From NCBI GenBank assembly GCA_963678675.1, contig OY783194.1:33892278-33956277 (forward strand): a stretch of 64,000 nucleotides of DNA. Direction: 5' to 3'. The translations under genes were made by a program, and so were the position numbers. The notes below the pieces were generated by a model that saw only the letters and a program-made list of their open reading frames with translations, did no database searches and was not told the origin of the DNA. This document shows positions 25,184-37,000 of this stretch, piece after piece; the first letter of the stretch is position 1, and every line of letters starts with the position of its first letter. This DNA is from Xiphydria camelus (Eukaryota; Arthropoda; Insecta; Hymenoptera; Xiphydriidae).

Positions 25184-25438
25184 ATGTCGTGCAGCGAGAA
25201 GGCGTCCCGACGCCTGAGGACGCTCGTCGCGAAGGCCAAGCGCCTGGGCGTGACCGCGGAAGAGGTGGCCGCGCTTCCGGCGGCGGGAAAGCTCGCGCCC
25301 CGAGCGTCGCGCGGCTCGAAGCGGTGGCCGATCGCGCTCGGGCTCCTCGCGCTCTTGGCCGGCGGCGCCGTGTTGGCCCTCCTTTGCGCGCCCTGCTTCG
25401 CGAGACGGACCATGAGGGAGCTGAGGACGCGTCTTTAG
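25184..25438 (+). CDS. Candidate small single-pass membrane protein or first coding exon (unrecognised)
   Basis: An 84-codon frame starting ATGTCGTGCAGC. The product has a basic amphipathic N-terminal part (about 1-47, rich in K, R and A), one clear hydrophobic segment (about 49-69, WPIALGLLALLAGGAVLALL) and a short arginine-rich tail ending RTRL. That order suggests a type II or tail-anchored membrane protein. I do not recognise a family. The block is very GC-rich and both strands are open, so chance is a real alternative; it could also be the first exon of a gene with a long intron. Confidence is low. Confidence 0.3.
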   Translation: MSCSEKASRRLRTLVAKAKRLGVTAEEVAALPAAGKLAPRASRGSKRWPIALGLLALLAGGAVLALLCAPCFARRTMRELRTRL

Positions 25439-25874
25439 GGAGGAGAGGATCGCGCGCGCGGACCGCAGGTTAGTCTGTCCCGCACGGCCGTCGCGGGTGT
25501 GCACGGCTGAGTCCCGTTTCGCGCGTGGCACGGATGGATCGTTCGATCCGCGCGTACGGATGGGAACGGAGAGACGGGGAAGCCCGCGCGAAGGAAGCTC
25601 GATGCGCCCCGAGACCCGCGGCTCGTTAGACGCGTCACGGGAAGCTAATGACCCGTCCCTCCGGCCGCGCGGGTACCCTCGACCCCGGAAATGCACTCGA
25701 GCGAATCACTCTTCGCCCTGTATTCAATTACTGCGCTTTGGCCCGGGCGTCCGTCGGTACGTTTTGCACGGCGGCGGCTCGTGGGAGCTTTGGCGGCAGG
25801 ATTCGCGCTCGTGGGCCTCTTTCCTCGCCCCTTGGAATTCGGTTATCGTATAGAAAAATATTCATATTTTTTAA

Positions 25875-26198
25875 CCCTGCAGTGGTCGCGCCTCTTACTG
25901 TCGCACGAGCGGTTGCGCCTAGCCTGAGAGAGACCTGACATTTATAATTTTATTTCTCTTTGTAGAAAACTAAAAAATAATATATATATTTTTTTTTAGT
26001 GCATTGGTTTTTCTTACAGTAATATTAATGGTTGTGTGTGATAAAAATATTTCAAAGGTAATATTTTTATTGTGTGAAAACTGTATGTATATGTATATGT
26101 ATGTATACAGTACCATATTTCTACATATATATGTATTTTTCTACATATACTACTGTATATGCGTGGGATCAGTCAGACTAGGCGCGACCACTGCAGGG
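25875..26198. mobile_element. piggyBac-like MITE, 19-bp perfect terminal inverted repeats, TTAA flanks
   Basis: A 324-bp element with TTAA immediately outside both ends (25871-25874 and 26199-26202). The terminal inverted repeat is CCCTGCAGTGGTCGCGCCT, identical over 19 bp at both ends. A related subterminal 'ggttgcgcctagcctga' occurs inside the left end. The interior (about 25940-26160) is AT-rich and non-coding, with TATG-type microsatellite sequence. TTAA duplication plus CCC-type termini places it with piggyBac elements. Perfect ends suggest fairly recent mobility, which is inference. Confidence 0.88.
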
Positions 26199-26429
26199 TT
26201 AAATTAATTCGTAATCCTTATGATTAATAATTTGTAATCCGAGGGAACGCAGATTTGCTTACCATGTAGAACTAATAATTCGCTAGAATTGACTACAGCT
26301 TGTTTTCGTGAAAGAGTTTTTAATCGTTATAACCGAGTTATTTAATTTAAGTAACTTGATCGGCGTTACCCGCGCGTGACCGTCAATTTGGTCGAACTTA
26401 CTAATTTTTTTCTCAGTGCCTATTTAATG

Positions 26430-26710
26430 CCACGTAAAGAGAAAATGCCTGAAAAAAAAAATTCGCTAAGTTATAAGCGCGTTTCTGTTTATTGTATTAT
26501 GACGTCATAGAAAAGTCACGAGAGACGCATTTATGCCAAGCAATGTGAGTGCGAGAGAGATAGATTTACATTACTACGATATTATGCTGCATTTCTAAAT
26601 ATCATTTTCCAGTTCAGATAAGGCTTAGAATGAAAAATGACAAAATACGGGGTTGATAATTTTTTCCAAATTTTCCAAATCTACACTGAACAAAATTAGA
26701 GATCCAAATT
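26430..26710. repeat. Repeat family R1, continuous copy
   Basis: It contains the R1 left segment ('gagaaaatgcctgaaaaaaa', 'aagttataagcgcgtttct'), a central palindrome around TGACGTCA with arms 'ttataagcgcgtttct' and 'agagacgcatttatgcc', and the right segment ('tacggggttgataatttttt', 'ccaaatc'). This copy shows what the interrupted 17.7-kb copy looked like before insertion. Non-coding. Confidence 0.65.
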
Positions 26711-27590
26711 ATTGGAAAAATCAAAACATCTAAAATCAACGAACTACGATATCCGATATATTTTTTTCCACGCTAAATCTAAAAACTATACGATACGCGT
26801 CGCACATCGAGCGACCGACTCCAGAGATCTCGATTCTCGGCAACTTCTAAACTGAGCCTGCGCTCGGCTTCGCTCTCTCTCTGTTTCAGATATCGAGAGA
26901 ATAAAAGCTCGCGGGAAAAGGGGGGCGGCGATGAATTTGGCGCCGCGTTCCCGTGCAATTACCACCCGATACGGCACGTCGGACGAGAGAGCGCGGGAAT
27001 CTTATCCGTCGATCCGACGGTGTCGAAGAAACGCCGCGTTTTGATTCTCTGAAGACTGTACCCAGTTGCGAATGTAAAGATTCACGCTCGATTACGCATT
27101 AAATTGTAACAACGGAGAGAAGAGATCGCAGCTAGGATTTCATTTGGCATTTCTTCCCCCCCCCCTCCGTCGATGTATCTACGCGGAGGATCCGGAGTAC
27201 CGCCTGATAAATTGCGTCGATTTAACATTAAGTGGTGATCGGAGCTAAGAGGCCTGATATGCTCGCGCTATTTTACGGGTGAAGGGCTGATTGGGTATTA
27301 GGCTGATTGACTGGCGCATTATAAGGGTTCGCTCTCTCGTATATAGGTGTCTCCCTCCCCTCTCGCTCCTGACTTTTGCTCCCACTCCGAATTATTGCGG
27401 GGATATCGGGCGCGACACCTCCCGCAAATCTCGTTCTCGCGCGACTTCCGGTCGTCGCTCGCGATGCTATCGCGGCGCACCGCGGAGCCGAATCGCGTAG
27501 ACGAGATTGCGGAGGACGGAACCGCGCGATTTCCCGGGATAATCCTCGGGCCGAGCTCGCGAAATCTACATTGTTAAACATTCCTGTTTT

Positions 27591-27828
27591 GAATTCACGA
27601 ATTGCGTTGGAAGCTTTTAGCAGACACGAAATTGTGGTAAAATCACTAAAAATTTAATGCGAAAACACGAATTACATAAAGAATGTATAGGAAAATCACG
27701 ATGGATATTGCAGAATCACAGTAAAATATTGTAAAATGACAATACATGTCGTAAATTCCCAATTGTTTTTGAATTTCATAAATACTTTTGTAAATTTAAT
27801 TCACAAATGTGTTGGAAGCTTTTAACAA
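27591..27828. repeat. Direct repeat pair
   Basis: 'gttggaagcttttagca' with its upstream 'aattcacgaa' (from 27591) recurs as 'gttggaagcttttaaca' with 'aattcacaaa' (from 27798). The 30-bp copies are about 200 bp apart in AT-rich DNA. They may be ends of an old element. Confidence 0.45.
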
Positions 27829-29599
27829 TTTTTAACAGTGAAGAGTTGAACTTCCGCGAGTAGCGCGGGGGAGCCGCGCGCGATCCGAGATCTGACTCGA
27901 GATAAGGGCGAGGAAAAAGCTTTTCATCGCAAGAAAGTAATTCGAACTGTCGAGAATACACGATTAGTTTTATTTTCCCACCCTGCTTCGGTTATTATTT
28001 CCTCTTTAACTCTACGAATCTCTCGGCGAAAGCTAGCAATAACGTTTTAAAATTGTACATTTCGATTTGCGAGAAAGTTCTGCCTTGAGGGCGGTGAAAA
28101 CAATTAAAAAGAACGACTTCATTACTCGTTCTCTGCGATTCGTTTGCGAATAAAATTATTGTCATTAAAAATACAATGATTATTTCATCGAATTCGACCA
28201 TTATTACGGTAGATTTCGACGCAACGAGATGTTCATCATCCCCCGCCCATCGATAACCCACCCCGCGTCTAAACCACGTCGTCGTAGTTAGGAACAATTT
28301 TCAATCGGACACAATAAAGCCTGCCGGGTTTTAGAGTCGATTCAACTTTTCCGCGATTCAGCCGCGATCCCAAGCGGAAGGGAATGCAATTTTCTTCGCG
28401 GCCGCAATTTCATCGCGGAGTCGCCCTGGCCGCGCGTACCACGTGGTTTCCCTCCCTCCCGAGACTTTCGCTCGTCGCAATTCGCCTTACCTCGCGATCG
28501 AGCAATTTAGTTGACGATCCGCAGTTAGAAATTGAATCATCGATAATCGGAGCGTCCGCGCCGTTTAGCAATAATGTTACGTTGTGCCGAAGGAGGCGCC
28601 TGTATTTTTCTTTATAAAAAAAACAAGATTGTACACATAAATAACAGCGTTCGAGTTATTCAATCGTGATATTTTTTTCTTTCATTTCACCACCGTTATT
28701 ATCGTGGGCGTTCTCGCTCGCCCTTTCGCATATCACGAGCTAATTTCCGCCCCGTACATATTCGCGTGGAAAGCGTAAGTAGCGTGCAATGCGACTCCGT
28801 CTCAATTAGACCTTCGTTATCCGAATTAAGTCGAAGTTAGGAAGGGATTAGCGGAGGTTCGTACGCGTAATACAAGATGCGGTCTGTTTTCCATGAAAAA
28901 AGGGAAAAGCAGAAGAATGCCGAGCTTGAAATAAAATCCAATTGAAGAGAATTATTCGACGAGTTGCAATTAAAACTAATTTTTGTTCTTCACCGCAAGG
29001 ATTGACCGAGTAGGGTAAAACGAAACGTTCAAAAAAATGCGGCACAGTGACGAGTCATTACTTCGGAAGAAGACCGCCGCCGGTACTGCCCTACCTCACG
29101 CGTAACGAGCATTACCGCAGGAAACGACGCGGAAGCGACTCGGCGCGCCTTTCGTCAACAGGTGGAACGCAGTCGGCGATGAACTGGAAAAATATACGCC
29201 GCTGGGGCTGTATAACGCCGACCAGTGCTTTTGACCGAGTCACGGCCTTAATTTCCGGAATAGGTCCCCACACGTGTATTTATAAAGCACACGGGAACTC
29301 AGGACCGTCCACTCGCCCTCGGCCGACGGCTATGGCGCTATATTTCCGTAGTCAACTGAGGATAACGACGGGGGGATAGAGTATAGTAACGGTATTATAG
29401 GCTCTCGGATAGAGACTGAATAAACAAGCTCGTGATAACGTTGCTCGCCGCGTGGGGCGATTATACTCGTATCGAGGCGTATACGCATCTGCGGCGTGAA
29501 AAATAATAGCGGGGATATTTTTGGACGAAATAAAAGTCGCGAGGGATTGTTCTATTTCACATCAGCTTTCCGCCTGCGTGGATCTTAAAATAATCTCAT

Positions 29600-29865
29600 C
29601 CTCAATTTTACCCCCTTAAGGGACAAATGAGAAAAAATCCTGAAATACGTCTTTCTTGGCTTCTAACCGAAAGGCTGAATGCGAATTTTCATGGATTTGA
29701 CTTAAAAAACGACGGATTCTCATGTAAACTTACATCGCTTATTTTACCACCTTAAAAGGAGAGAATTTTCTAATACCTATCCTTTTTTAGTGGGTGCTTA
29801 CGTCACAAGCGAAACCTATTGTCCAAATTTCATGTAATTAACTTCAGCGGTTTCGGTTCGGCATT
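29600..29865 (-). repeat. Dispersed repeat (family R2), minus-oriented copy
   Basis: Reverse-complement counterpart of the 7.3-kb repeat. On the minus strand it starts 'gaaaccgctgaagttaatta', continues with 'catgaaatttggacaatagg', then the 'cctttcggttagaagcc' segment and 'cccttaagggggtaaaattg'. No coding capacity is seen. Together the two copies define an interspersed family of unknown class. Confidence 0.6.
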
Positions 29866-30445
29866 GACGAATCTGTCAGTCATCGGGATATATTCTTTTA
29901 TATATTTTACATATGCGCGTCGATATGAGCGTATCGATGCGATAAGAGAACGAGAGATAATCATTATGGGCGCGAGAGCGAAGCGAGACAGATTTGCGAG
30001 CTCTCGCCATGATAATATCTCGCCATGGCTTTTACTAGCTTTAACCGGGACGTGTGCCGGCACACTCGCGCGGGGATGATGAACGACCGGCATCCCTCGG
30101 TCACCGAATGACAGGCACTCGTATTTCTATTGCCGCGGCCTGCGAAACGAGGGGGGCATCCCGTAGGACTAACGAGGAAAGTTCATCCAGTTTGAATTAC
30201 CGATGAAGCGTGGCGCGCCGTTCATCGACCCGATATTGGGAACGCGCTAGAGAGAGGCAATCGGTCGGGTCTATTATGTATGATGCGACGAGTTTTGTGA
30301 AAAAAAAATTTATCGCTCACAATCCTCCTTTTATTAATTTTTTCGCATAGGTAATATGCTTTTAAAATATAAAATATATCACGTAGAGAATTTTAGGCTA
30401 GCAATGATCGCAAGTGATTAGACCGCCAATTGCGACATCGTGGTA

Positions 30446-30686
30446 CACTGAGAAAAAATGTAATAAAATCAATTAAGCATTTATTTGTACATTACTAATT
30501 AAATATTTTATTGGCTCGAGTAATATTTATTTGTCCCGACAGAATATTGTTCTCAATAGACTATATCAATTTCAGCCAGCAAAACATTTTGTCGGGACAC
30601 ATAAATATTACTCGAGCCAATAAAATATTTAGTTAGCAATACAGAAATAAACGTTTAGTTGATTCTACTACATTTTTCCCTCGGTG
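30446..30686. mobile_element. Highly palindromic MITE, about 240 bp
   Basis: Almost the whole element is an inverted repeat with arms of about 105 bp. The left arm starts cactgagaaaaaatgtaata; the right arm on the minus strand starts caccgagggaaaaatgtagt. Long matching inner stretches include 'attttattggctcgagtaat' on both arms. The central loop is about 30-40 bp. This is a foldback-type non-autonomous DNA transposon; no clear target duplication was assigned. Confidence 0.78.
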
Positions 30687-31139
30687 CAGGCTCGACTGTG
30701 TTCCCGAATTCGTATATAGGGAGCTGCATGGATACTTCTGGGACGAAATTATTTTTCCATTCTCATCCCCGAAGGCCTGTTTACCAACCGCGATATTTCA
30801 TCGCGCGGAAATTCCAGGAGAGAAAGTGCCGACTTGTAATCATTTCTAGCCGGAGGAAGGCATAAAAACTTTCCTAATATAAACTTTGTCTATCAGACCC
30901 TGACGTTGGATAGATTTTATTTTCAACGTAACGCGAACGAAATAGGAGGTTGTATCCTCTCTCTGTACGACCGTTGCCTCGGCTGCGGAGGTGGTAAATT
31001 TCAGGTTCGATACCGTTTAGCTGTCGAGATTCCCCTCTTTTTCTCTCTATCGACTCTGTCGCACGCCTCGCGAACCGCGCAACAATTTCACATATTTTCC
31101 AAAACTTCCCGATTCTACTATTCCTCGAAACGCGTTCCT

Positions 31140-31460
31140 ACACTGAGAAAGTCAATGTATTGTTTGGTGAAATATGGTTCCTCCATCCGTTCGGTTTGAT
31201 CGACCATTTTCTGGTTAGAATAACTAAATATTTATAGCTATGGGTATTACTAGTTTTGGCTTCCGAGCGGTAATCGCGTCTAAAATTATTAATTTACCGA
31301 CGTATCGCAAACATTGCAGTTTGCTTCATCAGGGCTGATGACCCTCTGATACTGACCTTTAACGAAATATTTCATTGAATTGACCAGTATTTTAGTTAGA
31401 ATAACTAGACGCGTTTAAATAGCTCCATTTAGTCATTTTAACCTCATTATATTTCTCGGT
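31140..31460. repeat. Probable diverged relative of the 30.4-kb element
   Basis: It starts with the same cactgagaaa-type end and finishes near 'atttctcggtc'. Inside, 'tggttagaataacta' (31210) and 'tagttagaataactag' (31394) are direct repeats, each preceded by a 'gaccattttc/gaccagtatt' stretch. The pattern suggests an old transposon fragment; the boundaries are uncertain. Confidence 0.35.
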
Positions 31461-32664
31461 CCAGATCCTTCCCAGATACTTTCTTCACGAGATGCGATTT
31501 CGAAAACATTTTCCCGTGAAGCCCGCGCACGGCTAACGGCCAATCGAAAGTTTAGCACCGGATAGATCTAATCAGAAAAAGAAAGAGGGCCGTCAGATCC
31601 ATTGGAAGGAGGGAGGGAGGTAGTAACGTGGCAACCGCACTCCCCGTAACCATAGACGAAGGGATGGAGAAAAGTTCGCATTGAGTTGTCGCGACTATAA
31701 TGGCGAGTCTCTCTGAGGGACGACGACGTGGATATACGCGTGTATCCGTACTCCTACGGGGCCGTCGCTCGTACGGAAAGCCTACGGGCAGCGCCGAACG
31801 AAGCTGGCAGCGATATCCTATCACGCCGTGCGCGATCCCGCGCTGGAGCGGGGTCTACTCGATCGGATTAATAATTTTCACGGACAACTCCCGCGTGCTC
31901 CCTCTCACCCACCAACACCTGCGCGCACGGCACGCAGTAGATGTATTGTCCGAAATCCATTAGCCGAGGCTGTGGTGGGAACGTGAGAGGACGCGGGAGA
32001 CACCTCGTTAGCCCAAATGGAGGAACCTTTTGGCTCGTCGAGAAAAGTAAATTCATTTCGGAGTACATACGATAGCTCGTTATCTCGCTTCGGTACGGGT
32101 TGCCTGGACGGTGCTGGAGTGAGGCGAAGCGGGGGTGCGGTTGAGTTTTGAAATGTTCCACCTTCCGCCACACCTCCTGCATAGGTTGCCATTCGAAGAG
32201 GGACTTTATAAGGGGAAAAAAAAGCGTCTATACGGTATTTTTCAACCGGTACCAGAGAAAAGCATGTATCTTTTCATCGTTATTGAGAGACATCGTGACT
32301 GGTTGCTGTGTAAAGAAACATCGTAAGTCCTTGTTGTCATTGGTGTGACTTACAACCTTTCCTCGCACAGCATCGAAGTGAAAAGATACGTGCTTTTTTC
32401 TGTTATCGGTCGTTTTGTTTCGTCATTTTGCAGACATTCTTACGAATCGAAAATTATAGAGAAGATACTTCAGTATTTCGGTTAAATTTCGCGGTCGCAA
32501 AATCCCTGTACATCAATTTGTTTTCTTATCGACTTTGATTACAAGCTTCGAACTCGCGGACATTGTTAAGGGGACATTAATGGCTGTTAGAGAGGGAGAG
32601 AGAAAGCGAAATTAGGTGGTAAGTATACACCTTAGAGGGCCCTAGACTCCTTGATGTACGCTAA

Positions 32665-32698
32665 GAGGAGAGAGAGAGAGAGAGAAAGCGAGAGAGGG
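32665..32698. repeat. GA microsatellite
   Basis: A nearly pure GA run, slightly interrupted at its right end by 'aaagc'. Simple-sequence DNA. Confidence 0.8.
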
Positions 32699-33060
32699 AT
32701 AAGGACTGGAAAGTGGACGTCGGGACGGTGGGCTCTCTGTGCCGAGGTTGCGGTTTTGCCCCTAATTACATACACGCGAACCCTCTCCGCCGAAGGGAGG
32801 CTTGTAACGCGGAGTTGACAGGCCTCTGGACCTCTTGCCGACTCCGGGGATCAAGATCTCGTGCTTTTCATTCATGATTTACGCAACGGAATACGCCTGA
32901 GCGGAAACGCGGCTATTAAGAAATTCGAGTGAATAATCCACGAAGCTAAGTTGTCTATTTGTCGTCTCTGTGCTTCGTCGTCGCGAAAATGCTGATAAGC
33001 GGATCCCAAGAATTTCTCTGATCGCAACGAAATGCCATACTTCCAAAACGATATAGAACA

Positions 33061-33515
33061 CGCCCTGTTGAAAGGATTCCATAGATTCCCATAGAGAATT
33101 TCTATGGGAATCTGATGTGCTTCAGACATGGCAATTCCAGATATCCATTAGAAAAGTTTGAGAAGGACGAATAGAAATGCATTGGATTCTATGTGTATCT
33201 GAGATGATGAATAGGGATTTACCGAATTTTATATAATATATATGTATCCGTAAAAACAAGTAAAAACCCATAAAGATAATAAAGTCCTACATATACACGC
33301 CGTTCTGTTTGTAATTACTAATAGAACCTTATAAGATTTTATTTGTCTCAACAAATACACATAGAATCCAATATACATACCCATTTATCTCTCTCAGATT
33401 TTTATCGGAGGATCTTTAGAATTGCTGTGTCTGAAGCACATCACATTCCCATGGGAATTCTATCGGAATTTTACAAGTTTCTTATGAGAATCTATGATAC
33501 TTTTTCAATAGGGCG
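33061..33515. mobile_element. Long foldback MITE, about 455 bp
   Basis: The ends are inverted: 'cgccctgttgaaaggattcc' on the left, 'cgccctattgaaaaagtatc' read from the right. Further matched inner stretches are 'gatgtgcttcagacatggca' (33113) against 'tgtgcttcagacacagcaat' from the right arm, and 'cattggattctatgtgtat' against 'tattggattctatgtgtat'. Both arms also contain short self-complementary pieces such as 'cccatagagaatttctatgg'. It is non-coding, although a frame on the minus strand runs out of it toward 34.0 kb. Confidence 0.75.
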
Positions 33516-34027
33516 GCTGTGAAAGATGTACTTCGTCTCTTGTTCATCGCGAGCGCGCTCACATATTTGCTCGATCGATCGAGTTCGGCGGAACACGTCT
33601 TATTGTAATAACGAATATCCGATATTCGGTTTGTAGAAGCACTCGAATGCATATGGCGATTCGATAAAGCGGGGCTATCACGTTTCCGAATGTCTACCTT
33701 GGCTTGTTCAGGCCGATCGATAGTTATCTTTGAGTTTGGAAATTTAAAAAAATGCTCTATATTTAATATAAAATTAAATTTAAAATCAATCAGGTGACGT
33801 ACTTTTACAGAAGTACCCCACCCCCGTTGGACATTCTGAAGTTTGAAATTCAACCGCGCCTTCGAGGAGGCAACCTGTCCAACGGTGATGCACGCTGAGT
33901 CGGCGTACAGTATATGCATGGGCGCAGTGAGAAAGCAGAGCTCGTGAATAAAATAAATGATCGGACACGTCGTATACAAGGTGGAATGCGATGGAATTAT
34001 AGGGTGGCTCGATGGAAGATATATCTC

Positions 34028-34048
34028 TACACACACACACACACACAG
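34028..34048. repeat. CA microsatellite
   Basis: An uninterrupted AC/CA dinucleotide run of about 20 bp. Confidence 0.8.
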
Positions 34049-37000
34049 GCACCCTTGATAACATAGAGAGAAGGGCGAGACAGAAAGACGAGGGAGGGAA
34101 GACGAAGAGCGCGGGGTAATAAGAATCCATCAGGGATTCTTCCTGCGCGCGGCAGTCGTTGAAGAATGTCATAAGCACGTGCTAACCGCCCACATCGCTC
34201 GGTTGAAGATGATTTCGCATCGCGCGAATCTCGCGCCCCTATACACGCCGTATAGGTCCTCTCTTTGCGCGCATTCCCCGTGAGTCAACCGATTTTCTCT
34301 AATTCTCCGTAACGCGAAAATTCCTCGCTTCGAAGCCGAGATCCCTCCCTTTGGAACGTATAATAATTCTCACCGGCAGTTCCGCAGCGAGGGAGAATTG
34401 GATTACAGGGCGCAACAGCACGTTGGAGAAGGGAGAGAGGAACGGTCCGATTATCCTTGCTTCGTGTCCTTTCCTCCAAAGATCGTATAGATCCGCGCGG
34501 TGCTGGTATCTCATTATCATTAGGAATTCCTTATCTGGGTGGTCGATGTGACAATCTCATAATTACTCGGAGGGAGAAAGAATTCGTTGTTTTCTCTTTA
34601 TCTCGAGGTACCAGCACGCTGGATGTATACAAAATTATAAATACGTATAGAGGTCGAATTTCGAATCGCAATAATCCCGAAATTTACGATTCGACCCGTG
34701 GAGACACAGGTCCGAAATTCGCCCCGTTCCGCGGCCGTGCGAGCGGCGTGTGTAACTCTACATGCGTGGGGGTGTGTAGCCTTTCAATTGCTCTCGCGGT
34801 TGGAGGGAGGGTGACGGGTTGGGCTGGAGGGCTCCGAGGACATCTGTAAGGGAGGCACGGAGAGCAATATCCCGCGCCACAAAACTCCGGCACTCCCGAC
34901 TTCGGGGTACTCGAGTCCTCATCCCCTCCCTCCCACCCTTCCCATTCCGCCAAAACACCGCGCGCGGCGAAACCACGCGCCAATCCACCCAATCTATCGC
35001 TGCTGTCGAGGTATTTTCTCATGAGAAGCATGAGCCGCTGCCGACGAATAGAAGCCGCATCGCATATTACTGACACGTATAGGATACCTACTTTAGAGGG
35101 ATTGCGAAAAGTTGTAATATTTTACGAGGAACTCACTCGTTCTATTCTGTCTTTCGCGCATTTATATTATACATATATGGGTATGTCTCGATATGAATGC
35201 ATTTAACGTATTCAAAAATTGTGCAACGATGCGCCCTAAAATATTACATTTCGGTGTGCAATGGAAAGTCCGAATCCTTCTCGAGCTTCGGATGCATGCA
35301 CCCCACGCCACCCTTCCGATTACAACTTTTCCTATGTGCGAGTAAGAGGGATATATGTAGGCGCGGAACACAACGGTTCGCGTCAGAACGTTAAATGCGA
35401 GATGCAGAAAATTTCTCTCGAAATTGAATTCGAGACTTTGTATTAAATTATAAGCGGGTTTGGATCATTATTTCATCTATGAATTCAATTATGCGTTCCG
35501 CTCTCGTGTGGAAATGATAGAGTTTAGGATTTATGTGGTTGTAGGGCAATATATATAGGTACTACATAGACATCCGGAGATTATGTGCATGTAGAGAGTG
35601 GCTGGATCAAATAATCTGCCACATCGACGAAATTAGAACGATTCGCACGCGCAGATGAGCCCCGTACAGCTATATAACGTAGATTGATGGGAAGTTTCAT
35701 TTATTGGACGCGATTTCGCGTACGAGTCGTAAAAACTGAGAAACCCATCGCCTGCGATAGTGATACGCACCGGCCGGTTTGCCGATTTGGTCGCACTGGT
35801 GCAATGCGTAAAACCGATAACGCAGGTCGATGCAACAAATTTTCATCGATTCGATAGTTCTCAGTCGTTATTGCCACCACAGTTGCTGCCGGATTCTCAA
35901 ACTGAATACATATACTCGTAGCTGTGGAGTTAAAAACCCCGAAATTAAAAAAAAGAACGTGCGGATTCTTTAATTCATCCCTTTGATCAGTGCGAGAATG
36001 AACCGTCGAGCCATTTTTGTTTGACAATCTAACGTGGATATTCACAAGATATCTATTAAGATACCGCAACTGGATGCACGTATACGTACGTGCTTGCAAA
36101 GTCTCTACGTTTAAATTAAGCTACACTTAGTCTGACGATACGTTAGTAAGTATGATGATGTTAGTTAATTAGTTAGCCCGGAGCGACGTGAGAGATTCGC
36201 CCTTAATATCTGCCGAAAATCAAACGTCGAGTCGTAAATTTAGGGGACGTTTCAAACGAACGGGTCGCTTATTACCGGGGGGTGGAAATCCTCTCCGTGC
36301 GTTTGCAGGAATCAGTGTTATGCTTTGTTAACTACGTCAGGTAACTCATCTTACCGCGATGTATATTCTAAGACACTCTTGACATATATATCTCTCTCTC
36401 AGAATACCCAGAATTAATTGTCCTGGAGAGAGAGAGAGGGAGGATATTCGAGTTTTCAGCGTCATAAGCTAATTACGTCACCAACTTCATAGATTTATTA
36501 TGAAAGATTAAACACCACAAATGTAGCAGATATTCTCGAGTTTCAGCTACCAATTCCCTCATTTTTTTCCACGCCTTTTTGGGCTTAACTTCCCCACGAA
36601 GAATTCGCGAAATAAAGCAAAAACTAAGAGCAATATGTAGGTAAATCCGTGCACAGATATTATGCCAGATTTCTCATTCGTATGCACGCGCCATGGGTAG
36701 GTCAGCGGACTTTTTTTTTCCTCTAGCTTTGACGTCTTGATTGTGGGGTACTTAGTACGCATAGCAGCTACTTTTTTGCAAATTAGATGAAGCCGCAGCA
36801 TGTGCGCGGAAGAGAGGAAAAGGAAAATACATTTTTCATTTGGTCACGCGCGAGATTCAACCAAATCGCGCGTAATAGCCATCCGAGAGAATAAGTATAG
36901 TGTAGGTATGAGCGTGCGAGAGCAATTTACATGTTTGGTTTTCCACGACCGCCACATTCGACTTCCTTCTCTCATATATCGAGCCGAGTTGAGTGAAGCG

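Noticed and set aside
25178..25696. 172-codon minus-strand frame opposite the small membrane-protein candidate
   Set aside because: Almost only R, G, S, P and A; a composition shadow of the GC-rich block.
31000..31030. A tRNA-like 'ggttcgataccg' T-loop motif
   Set aside because: No matching acceptor stem, D arm or anticodon arm could be placed around it.
33482..34042. 186-codon minus-strand frame
   Set aside because: It ends inside the foldback element at 33061-33515 and crosses a CA microsatellite; no domain is seen.
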